Shown here: one piece after another, positions 1 to 6,314 of the stretch
Position numbering within the stretch: the first letter of the stretch is position 1
Layout of the letters: each line of letters begins with the position of its first letter
Assembly (NCBI GenBank): GCA_910589655.1
Contig: CAJUTJ010000144.1
Location: 1 to 21,686 of the forward strand
Source: an uncultured Acetatifactor sp.
GTDB taxonomy: Bacteria; Bacillota; Clostridia; Lachnospirales; Lachnospiraceae
DNA: 21,686 nt
Direction of reading: 5' to 3'
The notes under the pieces: generated by a model
What the model saw: only the letters and a program-made list of their open reading frames with translations
The model's database searches: none
What the model was told of the DNA's origin: nothing
Position numbers and translations under genes: made by a program

Positions 1-76
1 ATCTTATAAATACAGCTAATTCCCCTGCACGTCTGCTTTCTCCGTTTATGCTTACAAATTTTTCTACTACTTTCAT
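1..76 (-). CDS. queE: 7-carboxy-7-deazaguanine synthase QueE, N-terminal fragment
   Basis: Only the first 25 codons are in the window; the gene runs off the left edge. The start reads MKVVEKFVSINGESRRAGEL, which matches the usual QueE opening (VEKFVSINGEG-RRAG-LAVFIR), a radical SAM enzyme converting 6-carboxy-tetrahydropterin to 7-carboxy-7-deazaguanine. The cluster-binding CxxxCxxC motif would lie further along and is not visible. The ribosome binding site GGAG overlaps the end of queD and the gap between the two genes is 6 bases, so they form one operon. The Gly at the second GE(G/S) position is Ser here. Identity is from the N-terminal pattern and neighbours only. Confidence 0.8.
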   Translation of the reverse strand, partial: MKVVEKFVSINGESRRAGELAVFIR

Positions 77-82
77 AGATCA

Positions 83-502
83 TTACTCCTCATAAATGGC
101 ACAATTATTAGGTGTTTCATATACCTCAACATGACATACAGTATATTTTTCTTTTTTCAGCTCTTCATAGATAAAGTGAGCAAAATTTTCAGCTGTTGGT
201 CTAAATGGTACAGTAATCAAACGGAAATTTTCAGCTTGTAATGCTGTTACTGTTTCAGGTTTTAATGAATTTTCTTCATAAATAAATGTATGGTCAAAAT
301 AATCACAAATATTTTTTAATGCCTTTTTCAGATCACTAAAATCAATAACCATACCTTTTGTTTGTTGTTCGGCAGAAAGCTTTTCTGAACTAATAGAAAC
401 AACTACTCGCCAGCGATGTCCATGTATATTACTGCACTTTCCTTTATAGTCTTTAAGAAAATGTGCTGCATCAAAACTTTGTTCTGTCTGTAACACATAC
501 AT
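83..502 (-). CDS. queD: 6-carboxy-5,6,7,8-tetrahydropterin synthase QueD
   Basis: A 139-residue protein of the usual length for QueD of the PTPS family, which converts 7,8-dihydroneopterin triphosphate to 6-carboxytetrahydropterin in the cytoplasm, the first committed queuosine step after GTP cyclohydrolase. The zinc ligands are visible as His14 (FDAAH) and His27/His29 (IHGH), the catalytic Cys is Cys23 four residues before IHGH, and the Asp70-His71 pair (DHTF) fits the second catalytic element. A Glu in the C-terminal VEVYETPNN stretch fits the pterin-anchoring glutamate. It is first in the queD-queE operon. Its leader holds a probable preQ1-I aptamer and a terminator, so end-product attenuation is expected. 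Confidence 0.93.
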   Translation of the reverse strand: MYVLQTEQSFDAAHFLKDYKGKCSNIHGHRWRVVVSISSEKLSAEQQTKGMVIDFSDLKKALKNICDYFDHTFIYEENSLKPETVTALQAENFRLITVPFRPTAENFAHFIYEELKKEKYTVCHVEVYETPNNCAIYEE

Positions 503-532
503 AATTTATAGTCCCTCTCTTTAAAAATACGC

Positions 533-568
533 AAATAAAAAAACTCACTCTAAACGTACCGAGTGTGC
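533..568 (-). terminator. Intrinsic terminator / attenuator in the queD leader
   Basis: Read on the minus strand, CACTC pairs with GAGTG around a 10-nt loop. The stem extends past an A-A mismatch by C-G and G-U pairs and is followed at once by about seven U residues. It lies between the probable preQ1 aptamer and the queD start, where the expression platform of a transcription-terminating riboswitch is expected. Confidence 0.55.
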
Positions 569-612
569 TTTTGTTTTTAATAGTATAATAAAATAATCTA
601 TAAAATATAAAA

Positions 613-658
613 AGCCCTAGTTTTGTTTTACGACAGGATGGTACAAATGAACTGTCGG
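613..658 (-). promoter_or_regulatory. Probable preQ1-I riboswitch aptamer
   Basis: On the minus strand a perfect 6-bp stem CGACAG/CTGTCG (657-652 with 636-631) encloses a 15-nt loop that begins UUC and contains ACC. It is followed by an A-rich tail ending in AACUAGG, the hallmark layout of the very small preQ1-I aptamers. It starts a few bases after the predicted transcription start and sits upstream of queD-queE. The loop-tail pseudoknot pairing is not perfectly obvious by eye (one mismatch in my best pairing), so the call rests on layout, tail motif and context. Confidence 0.55.
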
Positions 659-671
659 CAAATGTTTATCC

Positions 672-701
672 ATTATAAGCACAATTAAAATATTATGTCA
701 A
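672..701 (-). promoter_or_regulatory. Sigma-A-type promoter of the queD-queE operon
   Basis: On the minus strand TTGACA (701-696) and TATAAT (677-672) are both perfect consensus hexamers, spaced by 18 bases. Transcription would start near 665, placing the aptamer stem almost at the 5' end of the RNA. Confidence 0.8.
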
Positions 702-730
702 TATATTTTCATATAAAAACTTAATACTAT

Positions 731-956
731 CAGTCTGTCAAAAAAGTCAGCGCATGCTGGCTTTTTTGGTATACTAAACCCGGAGGTGAAGGATATGCAA
801 ACGTATTTTTGGTGACGGGAGGTTCCCTCCTTGCCGTATAAGCGGCTTATGACGAAAAAAGGCGGACACAAATAACTCGTTTTCGATTCATTCGTATCCT
901 ATATCGAAAAGAACCCCTATTTTGCTGCTGTATGATAGGGGGTCTTTGACAGACTG
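731..956. mobile_element. MITE-like, hairpin-rich element with 12-bp terminal inverted repeats
   Basis: The left end CAGTCTGTCAAA (731-742) is the exact reverse complement of the right end (945-956). Inside are three strong hairpins: 740-767 (12 pairs, A-rich and T-rich flanks, terminator-like), 880-910 (8-bp arms TTTTCGAT/ATCGAAAA) and 909-946 (AAGA-A-CCCCTAT with ATAGGGG-G-TCTT). No transposase is encoded. A short TAT flanks both ends, too little to prove a target duplication. It may be a non-autonomous element or a conserved structured intergenic repeat. Confidence 0.5.
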
Positions 957-1090
957 TATTTTCATAGCTTTGTTGTTTATATAAAGATGAAAAATGAATT
1001 GCTGAGTTGATTTTCTGATATAAATACATTAAACTAAAGGAAAAAATTTAAAAATGTATATATTTTTTGTTTATATGGAAGGAGTGTATT

Positions 1091-1588
1091 ATGAGTACAA
1101 GAAAAAAAGAAGAACTTAGCGGAATAACTCTTTTAGGAAATCAAAAAACAGTATATCGTTCTGATTATGCACCAGAAGTTTTAGAAACATTTCCTAATAA
1201 ACATACAGAAAATGATTATTTTGTAAAATTTAACTGCCCTGAATTTACTAGTCTTTGTCCTATAACAGGTCAGCCGGATTTTGCAACTATATATATTTCC
1301 TATGTACCAAATAAAATTATGGTAGAAAGTAAATCTTTAAAACTTTATCTTTTCAGCTTTAGAAATCATGGAGATTTTCATGAAGATTGTGTCAATATTA
1401 TAATGAAAGACCTTATCCGCCTTATGGATCCTAAATATATCGAAGTATGGGGTAAATTTACTCCAAGGGGAGGTATTTCAATAGATCCATATTGTAATTA
1501 TGGAAAAGAAGGAACTTCTTGGAAAGATATTGCATTTACGCGTTTAAGCCAGCATGACCTTTATCCTGAAAAGGTTGATAATCGTTAA
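1091..1588 (+). CDS. queF: NADPH-dependent 7-cyano-7-deazaguanine (preQ0) reductase QueF
   Basis: A 165-residue type I (YkvM-like) QueF, which reduces the nitrile of preQ0 to the aminomethyl group of preQ1 in the cytoplasm. The thioimide-forming Cys is Cys56 in SLCPITGQPDF and the catalytic Asp is Asp63, one residue offset from the Bacillus subtilis enzyme. The family signature ESKSLKLYLFSFR follows, then HGDFHED. Start chosen at ATG 1091 because GGAAGGAG ends 7 bases before it; an upstream in-frame TTG (1067) has no such site. The gene is oriented away from queD-queE and has its own leader, downstream of the 226-bp repeat element; I see no clear preQ1 aptamer there. Confidence 0.95.
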   Translation: MSTRKKEELSGITLLGNQKTVYRSDYAPEVLETFPNKHTENDYFVKFNCPEFTSLCPITGQPDFATIYISYVPNKIMVESKSLKLYLFSFRNHGDFHEDCVNIIMKDLIRLMDPKYIEVWGKFTPRGGISIDPYCNYGKEGTSWKDIAFTRLSQHDLYPEKVDNR

Positions 1589-2014
1589 GTGTTCTGTTAC
1601 GATTTCCTGAATCATTCTTTAAATCCTTTCTTTACATGGGGCAGCAGGCGTGTTATGCTGCCTGCATACCCCAATTTGCTGGATTGCCGGGTTACTCGCT
1701 TCTATCGGTATTTGTGGGGATTCCCTTATTTCCTGCTGCCACACGCCATATATCAGATACCGGGCAGCAGGCGCACACTTCCAAATCTGATAAGAACACC
1801 GCCCCGTAAGTACCCGGTTAACAATAGGCTGCCATTTCCCATAAATCAATTCATATAGCGCATCCTCTGTCAGCCCCAGTATATCCACTTTCGCTGTCAG
1901 CCCTCCAGTGATAAAATCTCCAATCCAACAATTGCCCATAATAGTAGGAAAGAGAACCGGGAAATTGGATATTTCCACGCTCTGCGAAATGTGGTAGAAT
2001 AAAAACACTCCCGT
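1589..2014. other. Intergenic stretch with possible decayed reading frame
   Basis: No gene is convincing here. On the minus strand a frame open from about 2056 to 1619 contains a protein-like middle section (GLTAKVDILGLTEDALYELI) followed by low-quality sequence, and neighbouring frames continue parts of it, which suggests a degraded coding remnant that I cannot name. A hairpin GGCAGCA/TGCTGCC at 1640-1665, close after queF, has no T tract. The GGGCAGCAGGCG motif recurs near 1641 and 1763. Confidence 0.3.
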
Positions 2015-2043
2015 TTGACGGGCGGGCAAGGCGGGGATATTAT
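2015..2043 (+). promoter_or_regulatory. Promoter of the ATPase-TPR cassette
   Basis: TTGACG at 2015-2020 and TATTAT at 2038-2043 are separated by 17 bases of G-rich sequence. This gives a leader of about 160 bases before the ATPase start at 2211. Confidence 0.55.
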
Positions 2044-2210
2044 GCGCTGCAGGCATAAGTATACCTTCACAATGCTTAAAAAGAGATAATCGGAATGGGA
2101 TTTATGCAATATAGTATAGGTAATAAGTCAGTAGCAATAAATGAACGAATCGGGAGATATAAAAAGTATTAAAGGAAAGTATCTGTATAAACCGTGGAAG
2201 GGAGTTGTAT

Positions 2211-3542
2211 ATGCTGTATTCAAGAGCAGGCCGTCTGTCTGAAATCCAAGATGTATTTAACCCGAATCCCTTAGAAGATATGGGGGAAATAGAATTATAT
2301 TATCAGGATGTAACGGAGGCAAGGACGGGAGACGTGTATTCCGGCTTTGTGGAAAAAATGGAATTGTTGTTGGAGGATTCCCATAATTCCCTGATACACA
2401 AATTGTTTGTGGGGCACGCCGGAGTGGGGAAGACCACGGAATTATACCGTTTGAAGCACGGTGCACAGGAAAAAGGCTTTTTGACCTGCTTCGGAAGGTG
2501 TGACATTGATTTGGATTCCGGAGATATAGAGTACACGGACGTGCTCCTGTATATCTTGGACTTGCTGGTTTTGCAGGCTCGGGACAACGATTTGAAAATC
2601 AGTGATAACCTCATTAAAAATATAGAAAATTATTGGAATACGGATACGGAATTAAGCACAACCATTTCTTTACAGGCCGAGGCGGAAATCGAGGCCAGCG
2701 CACAGGCGGAAGCCGGAATAGGGAAAGTGGTAAAACTGCTGGCAAGAGTGCGGGCCGTTCTGAAAAACAGCGCCGAATCGAAACGGGTAATCCGCACAAG
2801 GGTGGAACCCCGCAGCAGCGAGCTTATCGGACAGATTAAGGAGGTTATCGGGGAGATCCGCAGCCAGCTTTCGAAATCCGGCAGACCCGATATTCCCTTT
2901 GTGATACTGGACGGCTTGGATAAGATTCCGCTGGAGCAGGCCAGAAAGATATTTAAAGAGAACGGTTCCCGTTTTCAAAGCTTACAGATCCATTTGCTGG
3001 TTACTTTCCCGATATCACTGTCCTATACGCCGGAATATAAGGATATCCAGATATGGTTCCCCAATCCCGCAAAGCTTCCCATGATTAAGCTGCGCGATTG
3101 GAGAAACGGCGCTTACACGCCGAACTATACGGAAGGAAAAGAAACTCTGAAAAATATTGTAAAAAAACGGGCGGATCTGTCCCTTTTTACCGAGGAGGCT
3201 TTGGAGGAACTGATTACTTATACGGGAGGGTATTTGAGAGATTTGTTCCGATGTATTTGCGACGCGGCCTTACGGGCGAGGCTTCGGAAGTCTGCCCGTA
3301 TAGAACTTTCCGATGCGGTAAAGGCGCTGGAGGTTCTGGAATCCGATCTCAACGGCAGATACGGGGATGAGCTGATCGGTAAGATGGAGGAGATTTACCG
3401 GGGCGGGAAATATGTATCTTCATCGGAGGAAATTACCACATTGCTGCAGATCGGCGCAGTTTTGGAATATAACGGGACGAGGTGGTGCGACCTGCATCCC
3501 CTTGTGGAAAAATGGCTGATTCGGAACCGCAGGATATCGTAA
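2211..3542 (+). CDS. STAND/AAA-like P-loop ATPase, first gene of a two-gene cassette
   Basis: A 443-residue cytoplasmic protein without a signal peptide. Walker A is GHAGVGKTT at residues 68-76 and Walker B is FVILDG at 230-235, with Asp234 and a further Asp237. Between them lies an Ala/Glu-rich, probably coiled-coil insertion (about 155-190) followed by an Arg-rich segment. The RCDIDLDSGDIEYTDVL stretch (96-112) and VGHAGVGKTTEL match a recurrent bacterial family whose usual form, as I recall it, is GHRGSGKSTEL. The C-terminal third looks like an AAA lid plus winged-helix region ending in a possible HPLVEKWL motif. Start ATG 2211 is preceded by GGAAGGGAG; an in-frame TTG at 2205 lacks spacing. 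The TPR gene follows after 50 bases and is likely co-transcribed. Exact function unknown; NTP-dependent signalling or conflict is an inference. Confidence 0.8.
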   Translation: MLYSRAGRLSEIQDVFNPNPLEDMGEIELYYQDVTEARTGDVYSGFVEKMELLLEDSHNSLIHKLFVGHAGVGKTTELYRLKHGAQEKGFLTCFGRCDIDLDSGDIEYTDVLLYILDLLVLQARDNDLKISDNLIKNIENYWNTDTELSTTISLQAEAEIEASAQAEAGIGKVVKLLARVRAVLKNSAESKRVIRTRVEPRSSELIGQIKEVIGEIRSQLSKSGRPDIPFVILDGLDKIPLEQARKIFKENGSRFQSLQIHLLVTFPISLSYTPEYKDIQIWFPNPAKLPMIKLRDWRNGAYTPNYTEGKETLKNIVKKRADLSLFTEEALEELITYTGGYLRDLFRCICDAALRARLRKSARIELSDAVKALEVLESDLNGRYGDELIGKMEEIYRGGKYVSSSEEITTLLQIGAVLEYNGTRWCDLHPLVEKWLIRNRRIS

Positions 3543-3592
3543 TATTTTAAACACCGGATAATTGTTATCTAATTGACAAGGAGGTATATGCT

Positions 3593-5353
3593 ATGGACGG
3601 AGTTTTCGGCGATAATGGGGAGCAGTTTCAAATGCTGTTGATGACGCTTGAGGACGTTAAGACCGGCATATGCCTCTTTCAGTCCGAAGAACAGTCTAAA
3701 TGGGTGGAGCAGATACGGAAACAATTCAAAGGCAGGGAAATCACGGTTCACAATATTGCGGAGGACGACGAGAAGGCGGGAATGCCGCTTATCTCTGACT
3801 TTAGGCGGTGGGCCGGAGAAAGGGATGCAGAGATTGTCATTGTGTATAATATACAGCTGCTGGGGCTGAGGTTTGGCGACCGGAAGGCGGCGGAACAACT
3901 GAATTTCATGCGGGATCAGATTCAAACCATCGGCAAGCTGTTTCTGCTTGGCGTTTCCCCCTATTTCGGAATGCTCTTGTCCCGGAATGCCAGAGACTTA
4001 TATTCCTGCATCCGGTATCATTTTAAGTTTATCGGATTTGTGGCAGAAAGGGATCGGATAGAGCGGGAAGACTATCGGGAGCCGGGGGGCGGTTATGCTC
4101 TGGAATTAGAAAAGTACCGGGAATATAAGAGACGGGCGGAGGAGAAGACGGGGGAGGAGCAAATCCGGATTTGTCTGGATTGCATGGACAGCTGGCAGCA
4201 TGTCAGGGGAAATTTGTCCTATCAGGAAAAGGACGAGATCCGTCAAATGGCGGAGCTGGCAGACCGGCACTATAGGGAGCTGGCAATTCAGTTATCGGAT
4301 GTGGAGCAGATTTGGATCCTTGCCGATACATGGATGGAACTGGAAGAGAAGGAGAGGGGATTTTACTGGTATAAGCTGACATCGGACAAAATCAGGGAAG
4401 AGCTGGGGGAGGAGCATGAGCTTTATGCGGACGCCTTGGAAGGATTAGCCGACTATTATATGTTGTGCAGCGATTTCGAGCAAAGCGCAAAATATTGCGA
4501 TCAGGCTCTTCGCATTTATGAAGATAAAAATATGTCTATGGAAGGAAGCTATTATGATGTACTGATGCGCAGGGCTGTTTTGTACCGAAGAGAATCGCAG
4601 TTTGATCAAGCCCTTGCAATATATGATAAACTGATAAAGTATTATACGAAAAAATACGGTTCCGGGTACGTCGGAAATGCAATTTGCCTGAACAATATCG
4701 GCAGAGTTTATGAAGAACAGGATGATGCGTGGGGGGCGTTAACTAAGTATCAGGAAGCGTTGAATCTGCTGCTGGCATCGGGAGAAAAGAGTTTTTTGCT
4801 GGTTGGGCTGTATTATAACATTTCTTACATTTATTTGAGAAACGGGGATTTGGATACGGCATGGAAAAATATCAGGGTGGCAAAAAGAGAGACTGTAACT
4901 GTGTATGGATCTGAATCGGCTCACCTGATCAGGATATATAATATAATGAGCTGTATTTGGCGTGAGCGCAAACAGCCTGACAAAGCAATAGAATTTCTGA
5001 AAAAAGCGTTAGAGTTGATTGGACGGACACATTCGGATGGGACAGAGAGTGCCGCATCCACTTATTACAATATGGGGAGTGCTCTAATTATGAAACAGGA
5101 TCCCATATCTGCAGTATCCTTTTTACGCCGTGCATTGATACTTCGATGTAAAATATATGGAGAATCAGATATTCGGATTGCCGCTGCTTATGAGGGATTG
5201 GCGCTTGCCTTTCATCAGCTTTCCGATGTCAATGCATGCAGGGAAAATCTCAAGAAAGCATTGGACATCTATCATATATTATATAAGAAAGACAATTTAA
5301 AGGCAGGAGAAAAGATAAAGGAGCTGGAGCAGTTTATGGATTCCTTGGAGTAA
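3593..5353 (+). CDS. TPR-repeat protein with N-terminal NTPase-like domain, partner of the ATPase
   Basis: A 586-residue soluble protein. Residues about 20-150 form an alpha/beta domain with a hydrophobic strand ending in IVIVYNIQLLG and the pattern LNFMRDQIQTIGKLFLLGV then LLSRNARDLYSC. This resembles the C-terminal part of STAND-type nucleotide-binding domains, but no Walker A is visible. From about 215 to the end at least seven TPR-like helix pairs can be read (for example SAKYCDQALRIYED, ALTKYQEALNLLL, AIEFLKKALELIG, AVSFLRRALILRC, ACRENLKKALDIY). Start ATG 3593 has AAGGAGG 8 bases upstream; an out-of-frame ATG at 3588 is not used. It is probably co-transcribed with the upstream ATPase, which suggests a sensor or scaffold and ATPase pair. 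No catalytic effector domain is visible. Confidence 0.78.
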   Translation: MDGVFGDNGEQFQMLLMTLEDVKTGICLFQSEEQSKWVEQIRKQFKGREITVHNIAEDDEKAGMPLISDFRRWAGERDAEIVIVYNIQLLGLRFGDRKAAEQLNFMRDQIQTIGKLFLLGVSPYFGMLLSRNARDLYSCIRYHFKFIGFVAERDRIEREDYREPGGGYALELEKYREYKRRAEEKTGEEQIRICLDCMDSWQHVRGNLSYQEKDEIRQMAELADRHYRELAIQLSDVEQIWILADTWMELEEKERGFYWYKLTSDKIREELGEEHELYADALEGLADYYMLCSDFEQSAKYCDQALRIYEDKNMSMEGSYYDVLMRRAVLYRRESQFDQALAIYDKLIKYYTKKYGSGYVGNAICLNNIGRVYEEQDDAWGALTKYQEALNLLLASGEKSFLLVGLYYNISYIYLRNGDLDTAWKNIRVAKRETVTVYGSESAHLIRIYNIMSCIWRERKQPDKAIEFLKKALELIGRTHSDGTESAASTYYNMGSALIMKQDPISAVSFLRRALILRCKIYGESDIRIAAAYEGLALAFHQLSDVNACRENLKKALDIYHILYKKDNLKAGEKIKELEQFMDSLE

Positions 5354-5411
5354 AACGGCAGCAGGAAAATATCTTTGATAGATATACACGGCATTTTTCA
5401 TCGGGATTTGA

Positions 5412-5430
5412 GTCGCAGCGAAGCTGCGAC
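5412..5430 (+). repeat. Perfect 8-bp hairpin with GAA triloop before the methyltransferase
   Basis: GTCGCAGC and GCTGCGAC pair perfectly around GAA. It ends one base before the ATGGAGG that carries the methyltransferase ribosome binding site, so it could influence initiation or mark an RNA end. A related CATCAC-GAA-GTGATG hairpin occurs at 18624-18638. Confidence 0.6.
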
Positions 5431-5442
5431 ATGGAGGTTAGC

Positions 5443-6225
5443 ATGAAAGACAGAAAAGAAGTAATCAATGAATATTATAATAATTATGATGAAGATAACA
5501 GGCTTGCAAAAGATCACACCCACAGCCTCGAATTTATTGTGACAAAAAAGTATATAGGACGATACTTAAAGGAAGATGATAAGATACTGGAAGTGGGGGC
5601 CGGGACAGGCAGGTATTCGCTTTACTATGCATGTAAGGGTTTTGATGTAACGTCCATCGAGTATACGGAGCATAATCTTGAGCTGTTAAAGAGCAAGATC
5701 AAGGATACTATGCACATAAGGGCGGAACAGGGGGATGCGGTTGACTTATCCCGATTTGATGATAATTCTTTTGATGTAACCTTGGTATTGGGGCCCTTAT
5801 ACCATTTATATGATGATCGGGATATTGATAAAGCTATTAAAGAAGCCGTCCGCGTCACGAAAAAAGAAGGAATCATTGCCTTTGCATATATTTCCAGTGA
5901 CGGAGTCTTTGCCAATTGGGGAGTGGACCACTTAATAGACGGTTATCCCAATGATTTTGATGATACGTTTAAAATGGTTAGATACCCCGAAGGAATCTTT
6001 GCGCCTTTTTATATTGAAGAATTTAAAAAATTGATGAGCCGTTATAATGTGACGCCTTTGCATAATGTATCCACGGACGGCATTGCATATTTAATAGGGG
6101 ATAAGATTAACCGATTATCGGATGAGGAATTTAACGTATGGGTAAAGTACCAGATGTCAGTCTGTGAAAGAGAGGATTTGCAAGGATACAGCTGCCATAT
6201 GTTATATATCTGCAGGAAGAAGTAG
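5443..6225 (+). CDS. Class I SAM-dependent methyltransferase
   Basis: A 260-residue cytoplasmic protein of the Methyltransf_11/25 type. Motif I is ILEVGAGTGRYS from residue 48; the acidic end of strand 2 (DVTSIEYTE) and the motif IV region (FDVTLVLGPLYHL) follow in order. The N-terminus resembles small-molecule methyltransferases that begin with an EYYNNYDEDNRL helix. The substrate cannot be read from sequence. Start ATG 5443 is used because the ATG at 5431 is itself part of the GGAGG ribosome binding site. It precedes a MATE exporter by 90 bases in the same direction; a link between modification and export of one compound is possible but unproven. Confidence 0.85.
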   Translation: MKDRKEVINEYYNNYDEDNRLAKDHTHSLEFIVTKKYIGRYLKEDDKILEVGAGTGRYSLYYACKGFDVTSIEYTEHNLELLKSKIKDTMHIRAEQGDAVDLSRFDDNSFDVTLVLGPLYHLYDDRDIDKAIKEAVRVTKKEGIIAFAYISSDGVFANWGVDHLIDGYPNDFDDTFKMVRYPEGIFAPFYIEEFKKLMSRYNVTPLHNVSTDGIAYLIGDKINRLSDEEFNVWVKYQMSVCEREDLQGYSCHMLYICRKK

Positions 6226-6274
6226 TAACAGTTCAAGCAGCCTGTCTGAGCTGCTGCAAGAAATAAGGAGAAGT

Positions 6275-6313
6275 ATGGCTTCCAAGAGCTTTGGGGAAGG
6301 AAGCATTAAATAA
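6275..6313 (+). CDS. Twelve-codon leader ORF upstream of the MATE gene
   Basis: ATG at 6275 has an excellent AAGGAG site 6 bases upstream and encodes MASKSFGEGSIK followed by TAA. The stop lies one base before the MATE start ATG (TAAAATG), a geometry typical of translational coupling. The exporter's own candidate site (GGGGAAGGAAG) is 11 bases from its start, so translation of this peptide may help set exporter expression. Too short to judge by composition. Confidence 0.45.
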   Translation: MASKSFGEGSIK

Positions 6314-6314
6314 A

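Noticed and set aside
731..742. CAGTCTGT shared by the repeat element and the terminator at 21397 as evidence of a common element
   Set aside because: The shared string is only 8 bases and the second case is fully explained as a terminator stem.
847..1029. 60-codon minus-strand frame between queD and queF
   Set aside because: It lies largely inside the hairpin-rich repeat, has no ribosome binding site and an unprotein-like composition.
1001..1050. A second preQ1 riboswitch upstream of queF
   Set aside because: An AAACUAAAGG tail-like string is present near 1031 but I found no preceding P1 stem.
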